From an uncultured Pseudomonadota bacterium (GTDB lineage Bacteria; Pseudomonadota; Gammaproteobacteria; Steroidobacterales; Steroidobacteraceae): a stretch of 64,000 nucleotides of DNA. The DNA lies in assembly GCA_903884105.1 (NCBI GenBank), contig CAISDJ010000105.1, forward strand, positions 1 to 64,000, in the 5' to 3' direction. Numbering within the stretch: the first letter of the stretch is position 1; each line of letters starts with the position of its first letter. This document shows positions 29,826 to 38,872 of this stretch, one piece after another. Under the pieces are notes generated by a model. That model made no database searches. It saw only the letters and a list, made by a program, of their open reading frames with translations, and was not told the DNA's origin. A program made the translations under genes and the position numbers.

Positions 29826-31211
29826 GTGCTGCCTGTCCTCGCCCTCGTTGGTCGTCCGAATGTCGGCAAGTCCACGCTGTTCAACGCGCTCACGGGTACG
29901 CGTGACGCGCTCGTCGCCGACCTTCCCGGCCTCACGCGCGATCGCAAGTACGGCTATACGCGTGCCGATTTCGCTCCCTGCATCGTCGTCGATACCGGAG
30001 GCCTCATCCCGAGCGCGGATGGGGTCGAGCGGCTCATGGCGCAACAATCGCTGCGGGCAGTTGACGAAGCAGACCGCATACTCTTCCTCGTTGACGTCCG
30101 TGAAGGATGCACCCCGGCAGACCAGTTCGTCGCTTCGCTGATCCGGCGCAGCGGCAAGCCCGTCATTCTGGTTGCCAACAAGGCAGAAGGGCTCGACGGC
30201 AGTACGGCCGGGGCCGATTTCCACCAACTCGGGTTCGGTGAGCCCCAGGCGATTTCGGCCGCCCATGCGTCGGGCCTTGCAGCCCTGATGGAGCGGGCGC
30301 TGGAAGGCCTCGAGACCAATGTGTCCGACCTGCCGGACGATCGGGATCGTATCAGCGTTGCGGTCATCGGCAGGCCCAACGTCGGCAAGTCGACCCTGAT
30401 CAATCGCTTGCTTGGCGAAGAGCGGCTGGTGGCATTCGACCAACCGGGCACCACGAGGGACAGCGTGTTCGTGCCGTTCGAGCGGGAAGGCCGGGAATAC
30501 ACGCTCATCGATACCGCGGGTGTACGGCGCCGGGCGCGCGTCGAAGAGGCTGTCGAGAAGTTCAGCGTGATCAAGGCGCTCCAGGCGGTCGAGTCTGCGA
30601 ACGTCGTCATCGGTGTCGTCGATGCCCACGACACGGTGGCGGACCAGGATGCCAGCCTGTTCGGCATGGCGGCCGAGCGCGGTCGGGCCCTCATCATCGC
30701 GGTGAACAAGTGGGACGGGATTCCGAATGACAAGCGCGAGGAGATCCGGACGGGACTCGATCTCAAGCTGCCGTTCCTCGATTTTGCACCCGTGATGTTC
30801 ATTTCCGCGCTCCATGGCACCGGCGTGGGCGAACTCCTGCGGGCGGTTGCCCATGCTTTCGATGCCTCGATGCGCGAGATGCCGACGCCGGAACTGACGC
30901 GGGTTCTTGAGCAGGCGATCGAGCAGCACCAGCCACCCCTTGTCAGAGGGCGGCGCATCAAGCTCAGGTACGCGCACCAGGGTGGACGCAATCCGCCCGT
31001 CATCGTGATCCATGGAAACCAGATAAACCAGGTCCCGGATGCCTATCGCCGTTACCTGATGGGCGTCTACCGCAAGGTGTTCAAGCTGGAAGGGACGCCG
31101 GTGCGCATCGAGTTTCGCAGCGACGAGAATCCGTTCGCCGGGCGTCGCAACACGCTGACCCCGAGGCAGCGGCGGTCCAAGACACGGATGATCAAGCGCA
31201 ACAAGCGGTAG
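29826..31211 (+). CDS. der: Ribosome biogenesis GTPase Der (EngA)
   Basis: Der is a tandem-domain GTPase for 50S maturation. The 461-residue product starts at GTG and has two P-loops, GRPNVGKS at 9-16 and about 182-189. Switch motifs follow each (DLPGLTRDR / DTGGL and DQPGTTRDS / DTAGV), with NKAEG and NKWDG as the two G4 motifs. A C-terminal KH-like domain follows, ending in a basic tail [17 protein letters not shown]. Confidence 0.97.
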   Translation: MLPVLALVGRPNVGKSTLFNALTGTRDALVADLPGLTRDRKYGYTRADFAPCIVVDTGGLIPSADGVERLMAQQSLRAVDEADRILFLVDVREGCTPADQFVASLIRRSGKPVILVANKAEGLDGSTAGADFHQLGFGEPQAISAAHASGLAALMERALEGLETNVSDLPDDRDRISVAVIGRPNVGKSTLINRLLGEERLVAFDQPGTTRDSVFVPFEREGREYTLIDTAGVRRRARVEEAVEKFSVIKALQAVESANVVIGVVDAHDTVADQDASLFGMAAERGRALIIAVNKWDGIPNDKREEIRTGLDLKLPFLDFAPVMFISALHGTGVGELLRAVAHAFDASMREMPTPELTRVLEQAIEQHQPPLVRGRRIKLRYAHQGGRNPPVIVIHGNQINQVPDAYRRYLMGVYRKVFKLEGTPVRIEFRSDENPFAGRRNTLTPRQRRSKTRMIKRNKR

Positions 31212-31326
31212 GCAACCGACCCGCGACTGCCAGGATCAAAGACAAGCTGTGCCGCCATAGCGAGGCGCTAGGCGCTCGTAACCATCCGCCATATGGACGC
31301 AGACAGCAGGGCGCTACAATCCGGTC

Positions 31327-32433
31327 ATGACTACTCCCGCCCGCCAGTTTGTCGATCTTGAAGAGCCCTTCCAGATGCGCCGGGGCGGGGTGCTCCATGG
31401 AGTGAGGCTTGCCTACGAGACGTGGGGCGAACTGAGTAGCGCCCGCGACAACGCGGTGCTGCTTTTTACGGGTTTGTCGCCTTCCGCGCATGCAGCTTCC
31501 TCGGTTGCGGATCCGACGCCGGGGTGGTGGGAAGACATGGTGGGGCCGGGCCGGCCCATCGATACCCGCCGCCATTTCATCATCTGCGTCAATTCGCTCG
31601 GTAGCCACTTCGGGTCGACGTGCCCGGCCTCGACCAACCCGGCAACCGGCCAGCCCTACCGGCTGACATTCCCGGTGCTGACCGTGGAGGACATCGCCCG
31701 CGGCGGTTACGAGGTGATGCGTCATCTTGGTCTTGATCGCGTAGCCTACGTCATCGGCCCTTCGCTCGGCGGCATGACGGCGCTCGCGTTTGCAGCGCTG
31801 TTCCCGGACGCACTCACCAACCTCGTGTCGATTTCGGCGGCTGCGTGTTCGACGCCATTCGCGATTGCACTCAGATCCTTGCAGCGCGAAATCATCCGCA
31901 AGGACCCGGCGTGGGCCGACGGCAACTATCCCCTGGACCACGGGCCGATCACTGGCATCCGTCTCGCACGCAAACTCGGCATGATCACGTATCGCTCGGC
32001 ACAGGAATGGCAGGTCCGCTTCGGACGCGAACGCGCCACGCAGGAGCGCAAGCCCGGCGACCCGTTCGGCATGGACTTCGAGGTGGAGGAGTATCTCGAG
32101 AGTCACGCGATCAAGTTCACAGGCCAGTTCGACCCGAACGCGTACCTCTACCTGTCGCGTGCCATGGATCTCTTCGATCTCGCGGACCATGGGGACGGAT
32201 CGGTGGCAGAGGCGCTGCGTCGCTTCAAGGTGCAACGTGCGCTGATCATCGGCGTTGAGACCGACCTTCTATTCCCTGTCGAGCAGCAGCTCGAACTCGC
32301 CGAAGGCCTCAAGGCACCGGAGCGGCGCGTGGAGTTCGCCCGCCTGCCATCGCTGCAGGGACACGATTCGTTCCTGGTCGACATGGATCGCTTCCGGCCA
32401 CTGATTGGCGACGTCCTGCGCGCAGGCGTCTAG
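31327..32433 (+). CDS. metX: Homoserine (or serine) O-acyltransferase, MetX family
   Basis: This alpha/beta-hydrolase-fold acyltransferase activates homoserine for methionine synthesis. The 368-residue product has GLSPSAHAAS, NSLGSHFGSTCPAS, the nucleophile elbow GPSLGGM (Ser about 146) and late catalytic Asp and His (ETDLLFPV; LQGHDSFLVD). The elbow differs from the GGSMGGM of classical homoserine O-acetyltransferases. Proteobacterial MetX proteins may use succinyl-CoA or act on serine, so substrate is left open. A TACAAT -10 candidate lies just upstream (31314-31319). Confidence 0.9.
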   Translation: MTTPARQFVDLEEPFQMRRGGVLHGVRLAYETWGELSSARDNAVLLFTGLSPSAHAASSVADPTPGWWEDMVGPGRPIDTRRHFIICVNSLGSHFGSTCPASTNPATGQPYRLTFPVLTVEDIARGGYEVMRHLGLDRVAYVIGPSLGGMTALAFAALFPDALTNLVSISAAACSTPFAIALRSLQREIIRKDPAWADGNYPLDHGPITGIRLARKLGMITYRSAQEWQVRFGRERATQERKPGDPFGMDFEVEEYLESHAIKFTGQFDPNAYLYLSRAMDLFDLADHGDGSVAEALRRFKVQRALIIGVETDLLFPVEQQLELAEGLKAPERRVEFARLPSLQGHDSFLVDMDRFRPLIGDVLRAGV

Positions 32434-32573
32434 GTCTGCTGCAGCTCTCCCTGCCCCGCATGTCTGTTTGCGCCACTGCATCGGCCGGAGTCGACACGCA
32501 ACGCGAACGCAGGGTTCACTGGTTTGCGCGTACTTGCGGTGCGCAGCCTGCGACGGAAAAACGGCAACCAGCC

Positions 32574-33392
32574 ATGAACAAGCAGAAATCCAAGCTATTG
32601 ACGCTGGCGGCCTTGGCCATTCTGTACCTCGGCATGCCGGGGCCCCTGCACGCCCAGAGCTGGCGTACCGCGACGCGCGAGCCCGCGGGCCTCGCTCCCG
32701 ATCCTGCTGCCACGCCTGAGCCGGTTGTCCAGGTCTACGCAGCGCGTGCTGTCAGCTGGCGGGGCTACTTTGGCGCGCATACCTGGATTGCGGTCAAGCC
32801 GACGCGGGCCGAACGCTTCACGGTGTACGAGGTACTGGGCTTCCGGCTCTATCGTGGAGGCGATACCGCCGTCGTCGCACGCGAGCGCGCGCCCGACGGT
32901 TACTGGTTCGGCAATCGCCCCGAGCTGCTGTCCGACTTGCGCGGCGATGGAGTCGATGACGTCATCCACCGGATTGAAGCCGCCGTAGCCAGCTATCCCT
33001 ATCCCGGCACCTACCATGTCTGGCCCGGACCCAACTCCAACACGTTCGTGGCCCATGTGCTGCGCGCGGTCCCGGAATTACGGGTCGACCTGCCGTCGAC
33101 GGCGATCGGCAAGGACTATCTTGGCATCAAGTCCTTCGGCGTCACGCCCAGCGGGACAGGGGGGCAAGTGAGCTTGTTCGGTCTGGCTGGCATCCTGGTC
33201 GGCGTTGAAGAAGGGCTCGAGATCAATCTGCTGGGGCTGACATTCGGCATCAATCCCAAGCGTCTCGCACTCAAGCTGCCGATCATCGGCACGCTGCGCC
33301 CGGGTGGCGACGCCAAGGCGGCGACCCTGCCACCAAAGTCCGCTGCCGCCTCGACGCTCCGAGCGAACGGCCACTCGACCGTAGCCAACTGA
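32574..33392 (+). CDS. DUF3750 family exported protein
   Basis: The 272-residue product has a signal peptide (about 1-27, ending LHAQS). Its domain then has AARAVSWRGYFGAHTWIAVKP, YEVLGFRLYRGGD, YHVWPGPNSNTFVAHVLR and IGKDYLGIKSFGVTPSGTGGQVSLFG, which I recognise as DUF3750. The conserved His, Asn and Thr residues look like those of an enzyme, but no activity is known to me. It converges on tex with 16 bp between stops. Confidence 0.82.
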   Translation: MNKQKSKLLTLAALAILYLGMPGPLHAQSWRTATREPAGLAPDPAATPEPVVQVYAARAVSWRGYFGAHTWIAVKPTRAERFTVYEVLGFRLYRGGDTAVVARERAPDGYWFGNRPELLSDLRGDGVDDVIHRIEAAVASYPYPGTYHVWPGPNSNTFVAHVLRAVPELRVDLPSTAIGKDYLGIKSFGVTPSGTGGQVSLFGLAGILVGVEEGLEINLLGLTFGINPKRLALKLPIIGTLRPGGDAKAATLPPKSAAASTLRANGHSTVAN

Positions 33393-33408
33393 AGCATTTG
33401 GCGGCGAG

Positions 33409-35766
33409 TCAGCGCTTCTTGAACGCCTGCGCCAGCGCGTCGGCCATCGCGCCGTTTCCCTGAGGGTCGGGCGCGCGCGTTCTTGCTGGCGCACGCACAT
33501 CGCTTCTCTGCCCCGGCCGCGCTTCGTCATTGCGCGCCACCGGCGCCGCATCCAGCTTCATCGTCAGCGCGACTCGTTGACGCTTGATGTCGACCTCCAG
33601 CACTTTGACCTTCACGACATCCCCAGCCTTGACGACCTCGCGCGGGTCCTTCACGAAGCGATTCGCAAGCATCGAGATGTGGACGAGGCCGTCCTGGTGC
33701 ACGCCGATATCGACGAACGCCCCGAAGTTCGCGACGTTGGTGACCACGCCCTCGAGCAGCATGCCAGGTCGCAGGTCTGCAAGGGACTCGATACCCTCCT
33801 TGAATTCGGCTGTCTTGAATTCCGGGCGCGGGTCGCGGCCCGGCTTTTCCAGTTCCTTGAGGATGTCGCGGACCGTCGGCAGGCCGAAGCGTTCGTCGGT
33901 GTACTTCTCGGCCAGTGCCGACTTGAGCACGCCTGCGTCACCCATGACTGCATTCATCGGGCGCTTGAGGTCGGCCAGGATACGTTCCACGACGGGATAG
34001 GCCTCCGGATGCACGGCCGACGCGTCGAGCGGATTGTCGCCCCCGACAACGCGCAGGAAGCCGGCAGCCTGCTCGAACGTCTTGTCACCGAGCCGAGGTA
34101 CTTTCTTGAGTCCGGCCCGGCTCGAGAAGGGTCCGTGCTCGTCGCGGAATCTCACGATGTTGTCGGCCAGCGTCGCAGACAGGCCGGAAATGCGCGCAAG
34201 CAGCGCGACCGACGCCATGTTGACGTCGACACCCACGGCGTTCACGCAATCCTCGACGACGGCATCGAGCGAGCGCGCGAGCTTCGCCTGGTTGACATCA
34301 TGCTGGTACTGGCCGACACCGATCGACTTGGGGTCGATCTTCACGAGCTCTGCGAGCGGGTCCTGCAAGCGCCGCGCGATGGACACAGCGCCGCGCAGGG
34401 TGACATCCAAGTTCGGGAATTCCTTTGCGGCCAGTTCCGATGCAGAGTAGACGGAGGCGCCTGCTTCCGATACCACGATCTTCGTCATCTTCAGGTCGGG
34501 CAGTCCGTTGATCAGTTCCGCCGCGAGCTTGTCGGTTTCCCGGGAGGCCGTGCCGTTGCCGATACTGATGAGGTCCACCTTGTGCTTTACGCAAAGCAGG
34601 CCGATCGCATGCAGCGCCCCATTCCAGTCGTTGCGTGGCTGATGCGGGTAGACCGTCGCGGTATCGAGCACCTTGCCCGTACGATCGACGACCGCCACCT
34701 TCACCCCCGTGCGAATGCCGGGATCGAGACCCATGGTGGCGCGAGGGCCGGCGGGCGCCGCCAGCAACAGGTCGTGCAGATTGCGTGCGAAGACACGGAT
34801 CGCTTCTTCTTCCGAGCGCTCACGCAGCGCAGTGAACAACTCCGCTTCCAGCATCACGGCCATCTTCATCTGCCAGGCCCAACGCACCGTTGTGCCGAGC
34901 CACGCGTCTGCAGGCCGGCTGCGGTCGGCGACGTTGAAGCGGGCCGCGATCTTCAGCTCGCAGGTGTTCATGGGTGCAGTCGCCGTACGCGGGGGCGCCA
35001 CGGGCTGGTCGAGTTCTTCCGGGAGCTTCAGCGTGACGCGCAGGAACTCTTCCTTGCGGCCGCGGAACAGCGCCAGTGCACGATGTGAAGGTACCGTACG
35101 CAGCACCTCCTGGTAGGCGAAATAGTCGCTGAACTTGGCGCCCGCCTCCTGTTTGCCGTCAACGACGGCGGATACGACCATGCCGTTGTCTTCGAGGTAC
35201 TTGCGCAGGTTGCCGAGCAGCTCGGCATCTTCCGAAAATTGCTCGATGAGGACTTGCCTGGCGCCGTCGAGGGCCGCCTTGACGTCAGGCACGCCCGGAT
35301 TTTCACCCGCCTCGCTTGTGAATGCCGGCTTCAGGAAGCTCGCCGCTTCGCTCTCTGGAATCAGCGACGGGTCTGCGAGCAGCGAGGTGGCGAGGCCATC
35401 GAGCCCTGCCTCGCGCGCAATCTGCGCGCGTGTGCGACGCTTCTGCTTGTAGGGAAGGTACAGGTCTTCGAGCCGCTGTTTCGTGTCGGCCGCTTCGATG
35501 CTGGCCCTGAGCGCCGGGGAGAGCTTCTTCTGCTCTTCGATGCTGGCGAGGATCGTGTTGCGCCGCTCCTCGAGCTCCCGCAAGTACACAAGGCGTTCCG
35601 CGAGCGTGCGCAACTGCGTGTCGTCGAGGCCGCCAGTCGCCTCCTTGCGGTAGCGTGAGATGAACGGCACCGTCGCGCCTTCGTCCAGCAGCCCTATCGC
35701 AGCCGCGACCTGTGACGGTCTGGCGGCCAATTCGGTCGCGATTCGGGATTCGATTGAGGGCAGCAT
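33409..35766 (-). CDS. tex: Tex-family RNA-binding transcription accessory protein
   Basis: The 785-residue product is full length for Tex. The N-terminal helical domain has [24 protein letters not shown] YqgF-like RNase-H fold follows ([20 protein letters not shown], about 345-365), then helix-hairpin-helix segments ([22 protein letters not shown]). An S1 RNA-binding domain ([36 protein letters not shown], about 645-680) ends with a basic disordered tail. Tex binds RNA and affects transcription fitness and toxin expression in some bacteria. Confidence 0.96.
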   Translation of the reverse strand: MLPSIESRIATELAARPSQVAAAIGLLDEGATVPFISRYRKEATGGLDDTQLRTLAERLVYLRELEERRNTILASIEEQKKLSPALRASIEAADTKQRLEDLYLPYKQKRRTRAQIAREAGLDGLATSLLADPSLIPESEAASFLKPAFTSEAGENPGVPDVKAALDGARQVLIEQFSEDAELLGNLRKYLEDNGMVVSAVVDGKQEAGAKFSDYFAYQEVLRTVPSHRALALFRGRKEEFLRVTLKLPEELDQPVAPPRTATAPMNTCELKIAARFNVADRSRPADAWLGTTVRWAWQMKMAVMLEAELFTALRERSEEEAIRVFARNLHDLLLAAPAGPRATMGLDPGIRTGVKVAVVDRTGKVLDTATVYPHQPRNDWNGALHAIGLLCVKHKVDLISIGNGTASRETDKLAAELINGLPDLKMTKIVVSEAGASVYSASELAAKEFPNLDVTLRGAVSIARRLQDPLAELVKIDPKSIGVGQYQHDVNQAKLARSLDAVVEDCVNAVGVDVNMASVALLARISGLSATLADNIVRFRDEHGPFSSRAGLKKVPRLGDKTFEQAAGFLRVVGGDNPLDASAVHPEAYPVVERILADLKRPMNAVMGDAGVLKSALAEKYTDERFGLPTVRDILKELEKPGRDPRPEFKTAEFKEGIESLADLRPGMLLEGVVTNVANFGAFVDIGVHQDGLVHISMLANRFVKDPREVVKAGDVVKVKVLEVDIKRQRVALTMKLDAAPVARNDEARPGQRSDVRAPARTRAPDPQGNGAMADALAQAFKKR

Positions 35767-35943
35767 GGGCGTTCAGGTAGACCCGCGGTTTGGAAGGCGA
35801 GCTTGAAGAGGCACGCACTATGCAGAAAGCAGGCGAAGCCAACAAGAGTTGACAGGGGTGGTTAATGGGGTAACGGGGTGTCCTGATCCTGCGCAGTGGC
35901 GGAGGCAGGAAGGGCCGCGGTGTGCGATAACTTTTCTGTGTCC

Positions 35944-36348
35944 ATGCGCGTCCCATCGATCATCGCCCTGTGCGTGGCCCTGGTGGCTGTCCGTTCGCTT
36001 GGGCTGCATTCGCACGTTTCGCACTGGGACGATGACGAACTTGCCGAGCAGAGGCACGCAGCCGTTCATGGTGCACACTCAGGTCACACCACCGCCCTGG
36101 AAGCCGGCGCGGACCACATCGAGGCCCACGTCGATCATGGCGATGTCGATCTCGACGAGCCGACCATTGCAACTGCCAAGAGTCTGTTGCTGAAAGCGCC
36201 GGTGGCACTCGTCAGCCTGGTCTGCACGGCACTGCTGACTGGTTCATGCCTGTCGTTGCCGCTATCTCAGCCGCCCCACCGGCCGCCGAAGTCCCGTTCG
36301 AAGCCGTACCTGTTCCCTCCCTCGCGCGCGCCACCCCACGCGGCCTGA
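35944..36348 (+). CDS. His/Asp-rich exported small protein upstream of a metal efflux operon
   Basis: The 134-residue product from the ATG that begins MRVPSIIALC has a signal-like N-terminus. A stretch dense in His and acidic residues follows (HSHVSHWDDDE, AHSGH, HIEAHVDHGDVDLDE; about 20-75), then a hydrophobic segment and a Pro/Arg-rich tail. No family is recognised. Its place ahead of czcC-like genes is the position held by small periplasmic CzcI-type proteins, and the His-rich stretch fits metal binding. The longer open frame (from 35896) is less likely. Confidence 0.65.
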   Translation: MRVPSIIALCVALVAVRSLGLHSHVSHWDDDELAEQRHAAVHGAHSGHTTALEAGADHIEAHVDHGDVDLDEPTIATAKSLLLKAPVALVSLVCTALLTGSCLSLPLSQPPHRPPKSRSKPYLFPPSRAPPHAA

Positions 36349-36364
36349 GTGGCTGAGGCTTTCT

Positions 36365-36387
36365 GCATCCCGCTCGCAGCGGGGTGC
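36365..36387 (+). repeat. Intra-operon hairpin before the czcC-like gene
   Basis: GCATCCCGCT and AGCGGGGTGC form a 10-bp stem with one G-U pair around a 3-nt CGC loop. It lies 20 bp upstream of the outer-membrane factor ATG, with GGGAGG between. No T-run follows. It may tune read-through or translation between the His-rich gene and the efflux genes. Confidence 0.45.
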
Positions 36388-36406
36388 CTGTTCCCGGGAG
36401 GTACAC

Positions 36407-37702
36407 ATGTTCGGTTTGTCGGTTTACCCCGGTGTGGGGGCGTCAGCCAGGTGGCGTCTGGCTGCGCTCGGTCGCATCGGCCTCATCGCCGGTGCAGTCT
36501 GCCACCTTGCATCGGCCGCAGGCGCCGAAGCGCCGCAATCGTTTCCTGAAGTCTTTCGCCTTGCGGAGCGAGCCTCACCGAGGCTGAGGGAGGCGGAAGC
36601 CCAGGTCGGCGTGGCGGCAGGGCGTTCGCAACAGGCTGCGGCGTGGTTGAATCCACAGCTAGGCATCGAAATTGAGGATTTCGCCGGAACCGGACCCTAT
36701 CGTGGCTCGTCACAGGCACAGACCACGGTGTCGCTCAGTGAGCCTCTGGAGTTGGGTGGTCAGCGGTCGGCGAGGGTTGCTGCCGGCCGCGCCGAACTCG
36801 CCACGGCGCAAGCTAGGCGCGTGCAGGTGCGTATCGACTTCGGATTCGAGCTGGCAATTGCCTATGCGGCCGCAGAAGCAACCCGGACGCGCGTCAGCCT
36901 CATGGAAGAAGATCTGGTTCGGGCCCGGGAGACGCTGCGCTCCACAACGGCGCTTGTCGCTGCGGGCAAGGAGGCAGAGTTGCGTGCGCTGCAGGCGGAC
37001 GCCGCGGCGTCCGCCGCTGAAGCCGACCTGGAAGCCGCGCGAGCGGACGACGTGGCTGCCCTGTCGTCACTCTCCAGCCTGGTCGGTGTCACCGATCCCT
37101 TTGGCGGCGTGGGCCCGTCGCTGCTGATCGCGACGCGACCGTTTGCAATAGAGCCACCATCCCCCACCGCCTCGGTCACGGGGCCCGCGATCGTGACTGC
37201 CGAAGCCGAGCACGAGACCGCCGAGCGCCGGCTGCAGGTAGAGCAGCGACGGGCAATCCCGACCCCGTCACTGACCGTGGGTGCGCGACGGCTGGCGGGT
37301 GACGATGCCACTGTCTGGGTTGCGGGTGTTTCGATCCCGGTGCCGCTGTTTGATCGCAATCGAGGCGGTATTGCGGCAGCCCGCGCTGAACTCGATGCCG
37401 CCGGCGCGCGCTTGCGGGCGACCCGACTCGACACGGCGGCGGCATGGCGATCCGCTTCTGCGCAGGCCGCTGCGGCCCACAGCCGCCAACTTGCCGCGGA
37501 CAAGGCGGAGACGTCCGCAGGAGAAGCCTATCGGCTTGCGGGCATTGGCTACGATGCTGGACGTACCCCGCTGTACGAACTGTTGACGACGAGGCGCGCG
37601 CTGACCGATGCGCAGTTGCGTTCCCTGGATACCCGTCTCGCCCGCCTGCGCGCGGAAGCTTCACTTGCCCGCATCGAGGGGCGCGTTCCCTTCATAGAGT
37701 AG
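36407..37702 (+). CDS. CzcC/TolC-family outer membrane efflux protein
   Basis: This 431-residue outer-membrane factor has a signal region (about 20-41), then two OEP repeats of long Ala-rich helices. FRLAERASPRLREAEAQVGVAAGR opens the first, and VSLSEPLELGGQRSARVAAGRAEL is typical of CzcC. A second repeat (VSIPVPLFDRNRGGIAAARAELDAAG) follows, and GYDAGRTPLYELLTTRRALTDAQ lies near the end. It should form the exit duct for the adaptor and CzcA-type pump encoded next, 6 bp downstream. Confidence 0.9.
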   Translation: MFGLSVYPGVGASARWRLAALGRIGLIAGAVCHLASAAGAEAPQSFPEVFRLAERASPRLREAEAQVGVAAGRSQQAAAWLNPQLGIEIEDFAGTGPYRGSSQAQTTVSLSEPLELGGQRSARVAAGRAELATAQARRVQVRIDFGFELAIAYAAAEATRTRVSLMEEDLVRARETLRSTTALVAAGKEAELRALQADAAASAAEADLEAARADDVAALSSLSSLVGVTDPFGGVGPSLLIATRPFAIEPPSPTASVTGPAIVTAEAEHETAERRLQVEQRRAIPTPSLTVGARRLAGDDATVWVAGVSIPVPLFDRNRGGIAAARAELDAAGARLRATRLDTAAAWRSASAQAAAAHSRQLAADKAETSAGEAYRLAGIGYDAGRTPLYELLTTRRALTDAQLRSLDTRLARLRAEASLARIEGRVPFIE

Positions 37703-37708
37703 ACAACC

Positions 37709-38872
37709 ATGATGGATGCCGATCGAAACAGTCGTTGGGTCCTGGTTGCAGGTGGATTGCTCGTTGCCGGTGGCCTGGGCTTTGGCCTTGCGCAGCTGAC
37801 TGGAGATCAGGCGAGTTCAGACGGAACCGGCAATCAAGCTGCAGCTGTTGGAATTGCCCGTGACTTGCAGATGCCGGAGTCCTACCTGACGCTGATGAAC
37901 ATCGCGGTGGAGCCGGTTTCCGTGGGTGATCTCGGCGCCGAAATCCAGGCCCCGGGCGCGGTCGTCGCCGCCACGAATGGACAAGCCACTGTCACGGCTC
38001 GCGCGGCGGGAACACTCGCAAGAGTCAATCGGAAGCTCGGGGATGAGGTCAAGGCCGGTGAGATTCTTGCGATCGTCGCGAGTCGCGAGGCAGCCGCGAT
38101 GGCGGCAGAAAGCGCCATCGCCCGGTCCAGGGCCGACCTCGCCCGCTCAGTCCTGCAGCGCGAGCAGCGTCTCTACAACCAGAAGGTCACGCCCCGCCAG
38201 GATCTGGAATCGGCCGAGGCCGCGTTTACTGCCGCCGAAGCGGAGGCTACTCGCGCGCAGGCCACTGCCGCGGCAGCCGGTTTGTCGAGTGATGGCCGGA
38301 CACTGGCGGTAACCAGCCCGATCGCCGGCCGCGTCACGTCGGCCAACGCAGTCGTCGGGACTTACGTCGACCCTGCCACAGAACTGTTCCGCGTTGCCGA
38401 TCCCCGCTTCGTGCTGATCGAAGCAGCGGTACCCGCGTCGGAAGCGCGCCGAATCAAGGCCGGCGATACCGCACGCGTCACGGCAGGATCCGGCGATCCC
38501 CTCCAGGCAACGGTCGTTTCGGTGACGCCTACGATCAGCGAGCGGACGCGATCTGCAACAGCCACTTTGTCGTTGGCAGAGGAGCAAGCGATGCCAGCCC
38601 CCGGCGAGCTCGTGCAGGTCGTGATCAAGACAAGTGCGGACGGCGCAACGGGCATCGTCGTGCCGGACGAGGCAGTGTAGAAGGTCGATGGCCATGATGC
38701 GGCGTTCGTTCGGACAGAGAACGGTTTCAGGGTGGTACCGGTGGTCGTGGGTGTTCGCAGTGGCCACCGGGCCGCCATTCTCTCGGGATTGAAGGCCGGC
38801 GATACTGTGGCGACGCGGAATGCGTTCCTGCTCAAGGCGGAAGTGGCCAAGGGCGCCGAGGACGAAGAATGA
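37709..38872 (+). pseudogene. HlyD/CzcB-type RND periplasmic adaptor with in-frame amber codon
   Basis: The frame encodes a membrane-fusion adaptor: N-terminal anchor (about 8-28), barrel-sandwich half-motifs (GQATVTARAAGTLARVNRKLGDEVKAGEILAIV), a coiled-coil hairpin (about 125-190) and a beta-barrel. Translation stops at a TAG at 38678-38680, right after IVVPDEAV, where relatives read on. The same frame then continues without interruption for 63 more codons (KVDGHDAAFVRT through LKAGDTVATRNAFLLKAEV). It ends with an ATGA overlap to czcA. The TAG therefore looks like a CAG-to-TAG nonsense change removing the membrane-proximal domain. Read-through or a sequencing error remain possible. Confidence 0.85.
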
